DNA from: Lachnospiraceae bacterium
GTDB lineage: Bacteria; Bacillota; Clostridia; Lachnospirales; Lachnospiraceae
Assembly (NCBI GenBank): GCA_017540605.1
Contig: JAFYAS010000040.1
Span: forward strand, 1-64,000
Direction: 5' to 3'
Length of the DNA stretch: 64,000 nt
The position numbers and the translations under genes were made by a program. The notes beneath the pieces were generated by a model, which was not told where the DNA came from, did no database searches, and saw only the letters and a list, made by a program, of their open reading frames with translations. Shown here one piece after another: positions 46,520 through 54,969 of the stretch (positions within the stretch are counted from its first letter, which is position 1; each line of letters starts with the position of its first letter).

Positions 46520-49500
46520 ATGGATATGAAGCAAGTAATGATCAAAAAAACGGCAATAAAACGAATGTTAGCCGTGATTCTTGCAATAGTTATGACTGTC
46601 GGACTTATGCCACAGGCTATGCCGGTGGCGAAGGCGGCTGTCCCGACAGGACTTACATGGTCTAATTGGGATAGTGAAAAAAAATTACCAACAGTTACCG
46701 GTAATTATAAATTGACGGTAGATGTGACAAAGTCAAATGAAGTGGTAGGAACAGGTGCCAATCCAACTAAAACATATAGTGATTGGGTGATAGATGGTAG
46801 TACTATGAGTGGTACTAAGACTATCAATATTGATCTTAATGGACATAATATAAGTCTTTTAGATGAGACTAATTCAACTTACTATAGGATTGTTTTGAAA
46901 AATGGAGCTACGCTTAATGTAACTGATAGCAGCACGGCTAACGGAACAAGAACCATCACAACAGCCGGTATAAATCTTACTGGAAGTAGTGTGCTTACTA
47001 TCGAAAAAGGAAAAATAGATTGCGGAACATCTGATATTACTGTAGACACAAGTACAGTTACTGTTGAGGGAACAGGTGAGATAGCAGCCAATAAATTAAA
47101 CATCACAGGAACCACGGAAGTGACCGACAACGTAACAACTATTAATGATGCTAAGCTTAATGTAAAGGATAGTGCAAAATTAACTCTAACTGGATCAGCT
47201 ACTATAAAAACAAGTACTGTCACTGTTGTAGGAAGCGGTAAAATAAACTGTGAGAATTCTAGTGTTTCCGTAGACAAGAGTACTGTTACTGTTGAAGGAA
47301 CCGGGGAGATAAAAGCTAAGGATATAAGTCTTACTTCTGATGGCACCCCTATAAAAACTGAACAGATAATTAAAAACGAACAGCCCACTGGTAAGACTAG
47401 GCAGGTTTTTACACAGGCCAAGCTTAATGTAAAAGGAAATGCTAATTTAACTTTTAGTGGTTTAGGTTCATCAGCATCAATTGAAATAGGTGATTATTCT
47501 GTGCTTACTGCTGAAGGATCTGCAGCGATATCTGCTAAGGATATAAATGTAAAAGGTTCCATGGTAGAAACAACCGGAACAGGAAATGATAAAGTTCAGG
47601 TTGTTAAATCGGCTACTCTTGATGTAAAAGATAGCGCTAAGTTTACTCTTAGCGGGTCAGTTACAGTGGATGAGTATGGATCGCTGACTGTAGAGGCTGG
47701 AGAAATCACATCAACAGCTGCAGCGACAATAATATGTAAAGCAAAAGGAAATGCTTATGTAGGTGGAGGCAAGGTTACTTCCACCAATACTTCCGGAGTT
47801 GCATTGGATTGCGAATCAGGTAGTAATGCTTCTATTGATGGCGGTTATCTGATGGGTGGAGCAAATGCCGTTTCAGATGTAATCAGTGCTATGACAACGA
47901 CAGTTACAGATAATTTAACAGTTCCTGCGTCATTTATTAGCGGCGGATATTTCAAGCATGCATTTAATGAAAGCGCAAACAAGCTCGCATGGTTGGAGAA
48001 TGATTGCTTTGCTGATCCCAACACAGAGGATGCAACAAAAGCTACATATCCAATAAAGGTCAATCATTATGATATAGAAGATCTTGATACCTATGAGATA
48101 AAATTTAAAAAAGACAATGCTACAGTTGACACTCTTGAATGTGTTTATACGGGTCAGCAAATAAAGCCTGAAATTGTTGTTTCAAGAGAGATAGAGAATA
48201 ATGATACAACCACAACAACAAAAACTATTGATGCCGTGAATTACGATGTAGCATATGCAAATAATGTTAATGCCGGTACTGCAACAGTAACAGTTACGGC
48301 AAAAGCTGATAATAGAGTATGTAGGGGAACGATCAGTGCCACATTTGAGATCAAAGCTGCCAATGATGGTACAGCAGTTTCAGCATTGGGTAACGGAACA
48401 TATCAATATGATGGAGCGTCTCATGAATTGATCACAGTAGGAGCTGTAGAAAATGGTCAAAAACTTGGAACCCTTTTCTACCGCGTATCATTTAATAGCG
48501 CAGAATATCCTACTACATGGACAGAATATAAAGAAAATGATGCTTCAACAAAGCCCACAGGACAGGCTGTCGGAAACTATTCTGTTCAGTGGTATGTGGA
48601 AGGTAAGAAAGAAAATGTTGGTACGACTGATGTACCGATATGGGTTACAAATGTCACAGGTCAGCATAGTAAAGAAAATCCTGCAACCCTGGATATCAGT
48701 ATCACACAAAAGTCATTTGGACCAACAGTAACCGGATTTAATGGTGTCTATGATGGGAACCCCCATCAGATAAGTGTAGTTGTACCCTCGGGAATATCAA
48801 CTGATAAATATACTGTTTCATACAGTACTGAGACAGATGATGATAAGAGATGGGTAGCTGGAGATAATGGAGATAAGACAATAACAACTACTTCTCCTGC
48901 TTATACTTCTGCCGGACAATATACGGTGTATTATAAGATCACGCCCAAAGACAATGAGTACGAAGAAATATCCGATTACGCAATAGTAAACATTACAAAA
49001 AGACCTGTAACCATCACACCTACAGCTGATCAAAAGAAGACTGTTGGTAGTCCTGATCCGACGAATGGTCCAAATGGAGGCCTTGATTATGTTGCAGAAA
49101 CGGCTCCTGTAGAAGACAATGGTCGCGGACTTATCGGAAACGATACCTTAGCCGGTAAGCTTTTACGTGCATCCGGTGAAACCATCGGAACCTATGCTTA
49201 CAATATCAATGCTATGAAGCGCGAAGCTACCAATGCAAATTATGATCTTCAGCTTGCAGCCGATGCTTCTACATTTGAGATTACACAGATAAGCGGTGAT
49301 TATGGTGATATCACCAGTGATGCACTTCCTGTAAATTCTGGAAAGTACAAGCTTACCAAGGATTATACTGTTAGTGCAGACTGGAATATCGATCAGGGTC
49401 AGGTAATCTATATTGACCTGAATGGTTATAAGATCGATATGCCCAATAACAAGATCAAGATTTACCAGAGTATCCTCTACATTGAAGATAGTTCTACTGA

Positions 49501-52036
49501 TAAAAAGGGAACCATCAATGCCAACAAGATTTCAGTAAAAGATGCCGGATTGAGAACAGAAGATAGTAAGTATGAACTAAGAATTGCAAGCGGTAATATC
49601 AATGTTCATGAAGGTATAGAGGTATACGCCGGTGCTGAGACATCTATTGAAGGCGGAGTGATAAGCTCAGGTGCTACAACCTTCTACAACTATGGCGGTA
49701 ATATTTACTTAAATGGTGGTAAGTTCGAATGCGGTACTTACGTGACAGAGAATATCGATATCTGTCGTGAGGAGGTTCCTACACCCGGTATTACATCAGT
49801 AGTTGCAGGATTCTTCAATATCAATGTTCAGCAGAAGTGGCTGAAGAAAAATCACAAGTGTGTTGCTTATGATGATGCGAAATATAAATATGTAGTCAGA
49901 ACCTCAATAAACAGCGAGACCTGTAGCGTTGAGTTTGTTGATACTGATCATGTTGATGAAGGTATATATAGCGCATCATTTACAGGACAGGAGATAAAGC
50001 CTCAAGTTACTGTAAAGTGCGGTGATAAGCCACTTACAGAAGGAACCGATTATACCGTAAGCTATAGCAATAATATCAATGCAGGTAGACATAATCTGGA
50101 AAGCCTTGCTCCTACGATTACTATAACAGCGGTATCAGGAAGTGAATACTTAGACAGTATGGATGTAACCTTCAATATTGATCAGATTCCTTCAACGAAG
50201 AACGTTGTAGCAAAGGATGATCTTGTATTTACAGGCAATCCCATTGAGCTTGTAGATGTAACAGGCGAAGGTGGTACTGTGATGTATCGTGTAGGTGAGC
50301 AGACTGTAGAAGACGAAGAAGCGGCTTCAGAATTCTCTGTTGATATACCCACTGCTATTGAAGCAGGTGAGCATACAGTATATTGGTATGTTGTGGCAGA
50401 CGACAATTACGAGGCACAGACAAGAGAGGATACTGACGGATCAAAAGAGGTGATCACCGCTCTCAATCCTAATTCTGTTAAGGTACAGATTGGCGCTGAC
50501 AGAGTTGTTGCCGGAGCAGAAGGCTTCGAAGGAGTCTATGATGGAAAGGCTCATGGCATAAATGTTAAGGTTGAATATCCTGAAGAGTATTTGATCTGGT
50601 ACAGCCTTGAGGCAAATGCAAGTCTTCGTTTTAATCCTAAGTCAAATAAGCCCGGAGATGAGACAAAGCCTTATGATACAACTATGACAAAGACCTGCCC
50701 TACATTTACAGAGGTTGGCGAATACACAGTTTACTATATCGTTTTGGGAGATGAAAACTTTATTCCTACCGATGGATCTGCAAAGGTAGTCATTACCAAA
50801 AAGGATGTAACTGTTATCCCCGATGCGGGACAGAAGAAGCTTGTTGACAAGGATGATCCTGAGTTTACCTTCAAGGTAGAGGGACTTGCAGAAAATGATA
50901 GTCTTTCAGGAAAGCTAAAAAGAAAGGCCGGTGAAACAGTCGGTACCTATGACTTCGAGCTTGGTACTGTAGGAAAGGATAGTACAAGATACAATGTAAA
51001 GCTTGATACTTCTGCAAAGTTCGAGATACTTCCTCAGCCTGTAGAAAGCGTTAAGGCTACAGTAGCTAAGTCAACATTTGATAAGATCGGTGATACAATA
51101 AAGCTTGATATAGAGGTTTCACCTAAGAATGCAACCGACAAGAAGCTTACCTTTAAGTCAAGCGATGAGAAGATCGCAACCGTTGATGCGGATGGCAACG
51201 TAAAGGCTCTTGCAAACGGTAAGGTAACCATTACGGTTACAACCGCTGATGGAACCAATTTAGTTGCTTCAGTGGATATGGATATCACAGTCAATGAGAT
51301 CGTTCTTGCAGAGCAGGAGCGTATAAAGAAAGCTCAAGAAGAGCAGGCAAGACTTGCTGAGGAAGCAAGACTTGCAGAAGAGCAGAAGAAACTTGCAGAG
51401 GAGGCAGCAGCTGAAGCTGCAAGGCTTGCGGAGCTTCAGAAGACAAAAGCTGAGACAAAGCTTAAGCTTGATGAAGGTTTCTCTGTTACCCAGACCAAAT
51501 CATTTATCACGGTTAAGTGGGGTAAGGCAGAAGCAGCTGCAAGCTATAAGATTTATGCAGTAATGTGTAACAGCAAGTTTGCAAATGGTCTTGTTAAGAC
51601 TGTAGATGGTACCAAGTCTTCTCTGAAGATAAAGAAGATCAAGGGTGCAAAGATCAACCTGAAGAAGAATTACAAGGCTTATGTGATCGCCTACGATAAG
51701 GATGGCAATCAGCTTGCTAAATCTGTAATAGGTCATGTGGTTGGAAGAAAGAACGGTAAATATACCAATGCCAAGTCATTGAAGCTTGCAAAGACTACCA
51801 TAAGTCTTAAAGCTAAGAAGACAGCAAAGATCAAGTCAACCATCACTCTGACCAATTCAAAGAAGACACTTATACCTAAGTCACATGTTGCACCACTTCG
51901 TTATGCATCATCTGACACATCTGTTGCAACCGTGGATAGCACGGGCAAGATAACCGGTGTTTCTGCCGGAGAATGTATCATTTCTGTTTATGCAACAAAT
52001 GGTACTATGAAGAAGCTAACTGTCACAGTTAGATAA
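46520..52036 (+). CDS. Giant secreted surface protein with beta-helix, MBG and Big_2 modules (1838 aa)
   Basis: Signal peptide at about 1-40 (MLAVILAIVMTVGLMPQAMP, cleavage near AKA-A). Residues about 60-480 are short repeated turns (LNVKDSAKLTLTGS, STVTVEGTGEI) typical of a parallel beta-helix. MBG/YDG-like units follow (FNGVYDGNPHQI, FEGVYDGKAHGI, GTYAYNI), with a second beta-helix stretch near 930-1110. A Big_2 domain (about 1515-1595) leads into a highly charged, Ala/Glu-rich coiled coil (about 1596-1648, LAEEARLAEEQKKLAEEAAA), then an Fn3-like (about 1660-1740) and a Big_2-like domain (about 1750-1838) that parallel the C-terminus of the 2069-aa protein. GGGAGG precedes the ATG. Last gene of the surface operon; a terminator follows. 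Confidence 0.85.
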   Translation: MDMKQVMIKKTAIKRMLAVILAIVMTVGLMPQAMPVAKAAVPTGLTWSNWDSEKKLPTVTGNYKLTVDVTKSNEVVGTGANPTKTYSDWVIDGSTMSGTKTINIDLNGHNISLLDETNSTYYRIVLKNGATLNVTDSSTANGTRTITTAGINLTGSSVLTIEKGKIDCGTSDITVDTSTVTVEGTGEIAANKLNITGTTEVTDNVTTINDAKLNVKDSAKLTLTGSATIKTSTVTVVGSGKINCENSSVSVDKSTVTVEGTGEIKAKDISLTSDGTPIKTEQIIKNEQPTGKTRQVFTQAKLNVKGNANLTFSGLGSSASIEIGDYSVLTAEGSAAISAKDINVKGSMVETTGTGNDKVQVVKSATLDVKDSAKFTLSGSVTVDEYGSLTVEAGEITSTAAATIICKAKGNAYVGGGKVTSTNTSGVALDCESGSNASIDGGYLMGGANAVSDVISAMTTTVTDNLTVPASFISGGYFKHAFNESANKLAWLENDCFADPNTEDATKATYPIKVNHYDIEDLDTYEIKFKKDNATVDTLECVYTGQQIKPEIVVSREIENNDTTTTTKTIDAVNYDVAYANNVNAGTATVTVTAKADNRVCRGTISATFEIKAANDGTAVSALGNGTYQYDGASHELITVGAVENGQKLGTLFYRVSFNSAEYPTTWTEYKENDASTKPTGQAVGNYSVQWYVEGKKENVGTTDVPIWVTNVTGQHSKENPATLDISITQKSFGPTVTGFNGVYDGNPHQISVVVPSGISTDKYTVSYSTETDDDKRWVAGDNGDKTITTTSPAYTSAGQYTVYYKITPKDNEYEEISDYAIVNITKRPVTITPTADQKKTVGSPDPTNGPNGGLDYVAETAPVEDNGRGLIGNDTLAGKLLRASGETIGTYAYNINAMKREATNANYDLQLAADASTFEITQISGDYGDITSDALPVNSGKYKLTKDYTVSADWNIDQGQVIYIDLNGYKIDMPNNKIKIYQSILYIEDSSTDKKGTINANKISVKDAGLRTEDSKYELRIASGNINVHEGIEVYAGAETSIEGGVISSGATTFYNYGGNIYLNGGKFECGTYVTENIDICREEVPTPGITSVVAGFFNINVQQKWLKKNHKCVAYDDAKYKYVVRTSINSETCSVEFVDTDHVDEGIYSASFTGQEIKPQVTVKCGDKPLTEGTDYTVSYSNNINAGRHNLESLAPTITITAVSGSEYLDSMDVTFNIDQIPSTKNVVAKDDLVFTGNPIELVDVTGEGGTVMYRVGEQTVEDEEAASEFSVDIPTAIEAGEHTVYWYVVADDNYEAQTREDTDGSKEVITALNPNSVKVQIGADRVVAGAEGFEGVYDGKAHGINVKVEYPEEYLIWYSLEANASLRFNPKSNKPGDETKPYDTTMTKTCPTFTEVGEYTVYYIVLGDENFIPTDGSAKVVITKKDVTVIPDAGQKKLVDKDDPEFTFKVEGLAENDSLSGKLKRKAGETVGTYDFELGTVGKDSTRYNVKLDTSAKFEILPQPVESVKATVAKSTFDKIGDTIKLDIEVSPKNATDKKLTFKSSDEKIATVDADGNVKALANGKVTITVTTADGTNLVASVDMDITVNEIVLAEQERIKKAQEEQARLAEEARLAEEQKKLAEEAAAEAARLAELQKTKAETKLKLDEGFSVTQTKSFITVKWGKAEAAASYKIYAVMCNSKFANGLVKTVDGTKSSLKIKKIKGAKINLKKNYKAYVIAYDKDGNQLAKSVIGHVVGRKNGKYTNAKSLKLAKTTISLKAKKTAKIKSTITLTNSKKTLIPKSHVAPLRYASSDTSVATVDSTGKITGVSAGECIISVYATNGTMKKLTVTVR

Positions 52037-52065
52037 CACATCCCCCTGGGGAACTACCACCCCGC

Positions 52066-52105
52066 CCCCCATATCTTTCCCTGTGAGAGATATGGGGGTT
52101 TTTCT
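52066..52105 (+). terminator. Rho-independent terminator of the surface operon
   Basis: CCCCCATATCT (52066-52076) pairs with AGATATGGGGG (52088-52098), 11 bp perfect, followed by TTTTTCTTT. Clear and well placed, 30 bases after the stop codon. Confidence 0.88.
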
Positions 52106-52153
52106 TTCAGAGGTTGTGTGTCCACTTTCTTTATGATAAAATAAGCAAAGTAG

Positions 52154-52174
52154 CGATTGCGCTTGCGCGAATCG
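52154..52174. repeat. Small GC-rich palindrome
   Basis: CGATTGCGC, TT, GCGCGAATCG form a stem with one bulge in the region between the surface-operon terminator and the GNAT promoter. The rest of the 217-bp gap (52037-52253) holds only the terminator and the promoter. Confidence 0.35.
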
Positions 52175-52211
52175 ATATTTTGCGAAAACCACACGGAGCC
52201 GGCAGGCGACG

Positions 52212-52220
52212 TGATATAAT
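52212..52220 (+). promoter_or_regulatory. Extended -10 promoter for the GNAT gene
   Basis: TGATATAAT is a perfect TGn-TATAAT element about 34 bases upstream of the ATG; no matching -35 is evident. Confidence 0.5.
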
Positions 52221-52253
52221 AGTAAAAAATTTACACACAGGAATTATGAGAAG

Positions 52254-52739
52254 ATGTATGATATAACCCTTGCAGAAGAATCACATAAAGAAGAGATACT
52301 CGCTCTTTATAGATCCCAGATCGGTCGGGAGTTCTGCCCCTGGAGTGAGGAATATCCTACTATGGAGGAGATAGATTTTGATCTTTCAAGAAACTCCCTT
52401 TTTGTTATGAAGGAAGAGGATGGAAGGATCATTGGAGCTGTCTCGATAGATGATGACGAGATAGTTGAAGAGCTTGTTTGTTGGAGTAAAGACCTTGCTC
52501 CCGGCGGAGAGCTATCAAGACTCTGTGTAGCACCCTCTTATCAGGGCCAAAAGCTTGCAGGAAGCCTCCTTCAGTTTGGCATGGATGAGCTTAAGAGAAG
52601 AGGATTTAAGAGTATACATTTTCTTGTGAACAGGCACAATATAAAAGCACTCAAAGCATACGACTGCTTTGACTTCAATGTGGTAGGCGAGACCTATGCT
52701 TATGAGCAGGATATGTTGTGCTATGAGAAGGAGCTGTGA
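52254..52739 (+). CDS. GNAT-family N-acetyltransferase
   Basis: A 161-aa acetyltransferase that would transfer an acetyl group from acetyl-CoA to an unknown amine. The GNAT fold is clear: SLFVMKEEDGRIIGAVSID (beta-2/3), ELSRLCVAPSYQGQKLAGSL (motif A with the Q-x-x-G/A pyrophosphate loop), and the C-terminal NIKALKAYDCFDFNVVGETY (motif B). The full-length domain stands alone with no fusion. A weak AGGA lies 11 bases before the ATG. It is monocistronic, upstream of the toxin-antitoxin candidate. Confidence 0.9.
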   Translation: MYDITLAEESHKEEILALYRSQIGREFCPWSEEYPTMEEIDFDLSRNSLFVMKEEDGRIIGAVSIDDDEIVEELVCWSKDLAPGGELSRLCVAPSYQGQKLAGSLLQFGMDELKRRGFKSIHFLVNRHNIKALKAYDCFDFNVVGETYAYEQDMLCYEKEL

Positions 52740-52757
52740 AAGACTAAAAATAAACAC

Positions 52758-52785
52758 TTGACATATGTTTATAATATGCTAAAAT
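52758..52785 (+). promoter_or_regulatory. Strong promoter of the candidate antitoxin RNA
   Basis: TTGACA (perfect consensus) and TAAAAT are separated by 16 bp. No credible ribosome binding site and coding frame follow; transcription would start near 52792 and run into the hairpin at 52834-52865. Confidence 0.7.
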
Positions 52786-52791
52786 TTGCTT

Positions 52792-52872
52792 AGGCAAAAA
52801 TGTAAGGACGTTTCATTCAGACGACAAAAAAACGAAAAGCTCAGAGGTGGCTCTCTGAGCTTTTCTATTCCT
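52792..52872 (+). ncRNA. Candidate antisense RNA antitoxin (type I TA)
   Basis: A short transcript of about 80 nt is defined by the strong promoter at 52758-52785 and the terminator at 52834-52865 followed by a T-rich stretch. It converges on the toxin mRNA and shares its terminator. Its body contains three blocks that are complementary, in the right antiparallel order, to the toxin mRNA: AAGGAC (52804-52809), TTTCATTCA (52811-52819) and CGACAA (52822-52827), pairing respectively with codons 4-5, the start codon region and the mRNA 5' end. The arrangement copies that of RNA II of the enterococcal par locus. Ends are inferred. Confidence 0.6.
52834..52865. terminator. Bidirectional terminator shared by toxin mRNA and antisense RNA
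   Basis: A perfect 13-bp stem (52834-52846 with 52853-52865) with a 6-base loop. On the minus strand it is followed by GTTTTTTTG (strong, toxin mRNA), on the plus strand by TATTCCTTTTT. Confidence 0.88.
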
Positions 52873-52887
52873 TTTTGGCGAGGTGGC

Positions 52888-52995
52888 TTACTCCTCAGGC
52901 TCATTGTCGACTTTGTCTCTGTCGAGCCGTTTGCTTATGTAGTTGGCAACTACACTTGCCATGACAGATACAAAAAACGCAAGGACTTCTTTCAT
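52888..52995 (-). CDS. 35-aa hydrophobic peptide, candidate Fst/Ldr-like type I toxin
   Basis: The peptide begins MKEVLAFFVSVMASVVANYI and ends in a charged tail SKRLDRDKVDNEPEE: a single membrane helix followed by a K/R patch and an acidic end. The organisation mirrors Fst of plasmid pAD1 (MKD..., one helix, SRVLDEEDD-type tail) and the holin-like short toxins of Firmicutes, which insert in the membrane. The start is supported by a very strong ribosome binding site (AGGGGG, seven bases from the ATG). An upstream CCCCT could pair with AGGGG and hide that site, as in known type I toxins. It has its own promoter and terminator. Confidence 0.72.
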   Translation of the reverse strand: MKEVLAFFVSVMASVVANYISKRLDRDKVDNEPEE

Positions 52996-53040
52996 TCATC
53001 CACCCCCTTTCTTGCCATTTATAGGGGCGACAACAAATAT

Positions 53041-53068
53041 ATTATATCATCTTTGCATAAATATACAA
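53041..53068 (-). promoter_or_regulatory. Promoter of the candidate toxin mRNA
   Basis: Minus strand TTGTAT, 16 bp, TATAAT with a TGA extension (TGATATAAT). The predicted start near 53034 places UUGUCG, complementary to the antisense RNA, at the very 5' end of the mRNA. Confidence 0.6.
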
Positions 53069-53136
53069 TATAAATATAAAGTATATTTTTGGTGTATGAT
53101 AATTGGGATGGTTTAAGCGAATAAGAGGGATCAAAT

Positions 53137-53661
53137 ATGAATAAAACAATTAAGATCATACACAGAGTGATACAAACTTTGGCAATAGGTGTTCCGATCA
53201 TATTGCTTATCTGTTTTCTTGTAAGATACAACAGTCTTCCTGAGACCATTGGTGTTCATTTTGATGGTGAAGGCAACTTTGATGTGTGGGATGAGAGGTG
53301 GTACGGCTTTTATCCTTACCTTGTGATAGCCATAACACAGGCTATCATAGTCTTGATAGAATTCTTCTTAAAGCGTGCAAGATCAGGACTTTCGGGCTTT
53401 GATATGTCGGAAAAGACAGTGGAGCTTTTTAGAGGAATCACCCTTATATGGATTGATTTTATCGGTTGGGGCATAAGTCTTTTCTTTTCAATGTTTGCCC
53501 GTTCAGTGATCTGGCAGATCCCTGAGCCTGTGAATGCAGCTAAGCCTTTTCTTGTATTATGGACCATCATTTTGCTTTCTTATCTTTTGGTTGTATTTGT
53601 TCTGGATGTGATAAGCAGAGTGAAGAGGCTTATCAGGTGGATAAAAAAGGATAAACAGTAA
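53137..53661 (+). CDS. DUF1648 membrane protein
   Basis: A 174-aa protein with four predicted membrane segments (about 12-32, 55-78, 100-122, 135-160). The N-terminal half matches DUF1648, with the diagnostic LPETIGVHFDGEGNFDVW just after the first segment. Members of this family are often found as SdpI-like immunity or regulatory membrane proteins, but the SdpI C-terminal domain is not evident here and the role is unknown. GAGGGA precedes the ATG. The permease gene starts seven bases after its stop, so the two are likely an operon. Confidence 0.82.
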   Translation: MNKTIKIIHRVIQTLAIGVPIILLICFLVRYNSLPETIGVHFDGEGNFDVWDERWYGFYPYLVIAITQAIIVLIEFFLKRARSGLSGFDMSEKTVELFRGITLIWIDFIGWGISLFFSMFARSVIWQIPEPVNAAKPFLVLWTIILLSYLLVVFVLDVISRVKRLIRWIKKDKQ

Positions 53662-53668
53662 CTGAATC

Positions 53669-54829
53669 ATGAATAAGATAATAGCATTTGTAAAAAAGGA
53701 AACGGTATTGACGGTGTCGTGGGTGCTTGCAATAGCATCCGCTTTTATTGTCAGACCTGATAAAGAATATATAGGGTATATTGATCTCAAGTCCATTGGT
53801 ACCTTGTGGTGTCTTATGATAGTTGTATCGGCACTTACTGAGATAGGGGTATTTGACCGTATAGGAGAGATATTGCTTGGCAGGACAAAGTATGTCTGGC
53901 AGCTTTTAGCCCTCCTTGTTTTTTTGCCCTTCTTTTCGGCCATGTTCATTACCAATGATGTGGCACTTTTAACCTTTGTTCCTTTCTCAATTCATATTTT
54001 AAAAATGAGCGACAAGGAAAGACTTCTGATTCCGGTGGTTGCATTTCAGACCATTGGAGCCAATCTTGGAAGTATGCTAACCCCCATCGGCAATCCTCAA
54101 AATATCTATCTTTTTGGACTCTCAAAAATGAGAGTTGATGAGTTTGTTCTTCTTATGCTTCCCTATACCTGTATTTCTATGCTTTTTTTGATGGCATGTA
54201 TCATCACGGTGAAGGGAAAAAGGAAGAAGATATTTGAAAACAGTGATAGTGCTTCCGGGATCAAAAAGCTTAAAAAGCCCGATACCAAGCCGTTTTATAT
54301 AGCCTTTGGAAGAAAGAGACTTACAGCCATATTTGGAGTGCTTTTTATACTTGCTGTCCTTTCCGTGGCATTTCCCACGGTCGTCAGATATCCCATAGTT
54401 GTGGTGGTGATCCTTATCACATGCCTGTTGATAGATAAGACTCTTATTGTGAGTATAGATTATGCTCTTCTTTTTACCTTCGTTGGATTCTTTATATTTA
54501 CCGGCAATCTGGGAAGGATAGATGATGTCAGAGGCTTTCTCGTGGAGCTTGTGAAGGGACACGAGGTGGTGGCAGCAGTTGTATCGTCACAGTTTATAAG
54601 CAACGTACCGGCGGCGCTTTTACTATCCGAATTCACAACCAATGTAAAGGATCTGATCGTAGGAGTAAATATCGGTGGTCTGGGAACCCTTATCGCCTCC
54701 ATGGCAAGCCTCATTTCTTTTAAGCTTTTGGCGCACAGGTATAATGAGGAGAAGGGAAAGTATCTTTTGTATTTTACCGGAGTTAGTATTGTTTTCCTTT
54801 TTGTGTTGATGGGATATGCTTTGTTATAG
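53669..54829 (+). CDS. Ion-transporter-superfamily permease (SLC13/ArsB/CitMHS-like)
   Basis: A 386-aa integral membrane protein with about ten hydrophobic segments. Two family signatures are visible: FITNDVALLTFVPFSIHIL and, in the first half, GANLGSMLTPIGNPQNIYLF; a second-half counterpart is SQFISNVPAALLLSEFT. This is the inverted-repeat pattern of the ion transporter superfamily, whose members carry di- or tricarboxylates, sulfate or arsenite. The substrate is not readable; at 386 aa it is at the short end of the family. It probably shares a transcript with the DUF1648 gene. Confidence 0.85.
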   Translation: MNKIIAFVKKETVLTVSWVLAIASAFIVRPDKEYIGYIDLKSIGTLWCLMIVVSALTEIGVFDRIGEILLGRTKYVWQLLALLVFLPFFSAMFITNDVALLTFVPFSIHILKMSDKERLLIPVVAFQTIGANLGSMLTPIGNPQNIYLFGLSKMRVDEFVLLMLPYTCISMLFLMACIITVKGKRKKIFENSDSASGIKKLKKPDTKPFYIAFGRKRLTAIFGVLFILAVLSVAFPTVVRYPIVVVVILITCLLIDKTLIVSIDYALLFTFVGFFIFTGNLGRIDDVRGFLVELVKGHEVVAAVVSSQFISNVPAALLLSEFTTNVKDLIVGVNIGGLGTLIASMASLISFKLLAHRYNEEKGKYLLYFTGVSIVFLFVLMGYALL

Positions 54830-54856
54830 GAGGCAGATCATAATCGCAACTGTTTA

Positions 54857-54885
54857 TTGTGACAGATAAAGGATTGTGATAGAAT
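54857..54885 (+). promoter_or_regulatory. Putative sigma-A promoter for the helicase gene
   Basis: TTGTGA and TAGAAT are 17 bp apart, about 85 bases upstream of the ATG; the palindromic repeat at 54920-54953 lies between promoter and gene. Confidence 0.5.
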
Positions 54886-54910
54886 AGAGGTGGAATTCAA
54901 TTTTTTCTTG

Positions 54911-54960
54911 CGAAGGGATGTAACTGTTCAGCAGCTTCGCTGCTTTCGGTTACGAAGGGA
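54911..54960. repeat. Palindromic repeat flanked by 8-bp direct repeats
   Basis: The element (54920-54953) has outer arms GTAACTG...CGGTTAC and a GCAGC-TTC-GCTGC core, the inverse of the core seen at 7194-7208 and 7461-7477. CGAAGGGA occurs immediately on both sides (54911-54918 and 54953-54960). The right-hand copy provides the GAAGGGA ribosome binding site of the helicase gene, consistent with insertion by target duplication just upstream of the gene. Confidence 0.6.
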
Positions 54961-54969
54961 TCACAATAA

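Larger units (their letters stand above)
52795..53033. repeat. Dispersed direct-repeat blocks linking antitoxin RNA and toxin gene
   Basis: On the plus strand the same short blocks occur in the same order in both halves of the locus: CAAAAA at 52795 and 52971, AAGGAC at 52804 and 52981, TTTCATTCA at 52811 and 52990, CGACAA at 52822 and 53028. Because the two transcripts are convergent, each pair means sense-antisense complementarity outside the shared terminator. Between the last two blocks the toxin copy has a 29-bp insertion that holds its ribosome binding site. Confidence 0.6.

Noticed and set aside
52786-53073. 95-codon plus-strand frame across the toxin-antitoxin locus
   Set aside because: No ribosome binding site, runs through the terminator hairpin, unlikely composition; the minus-strand 35-codon gene explains the region better.
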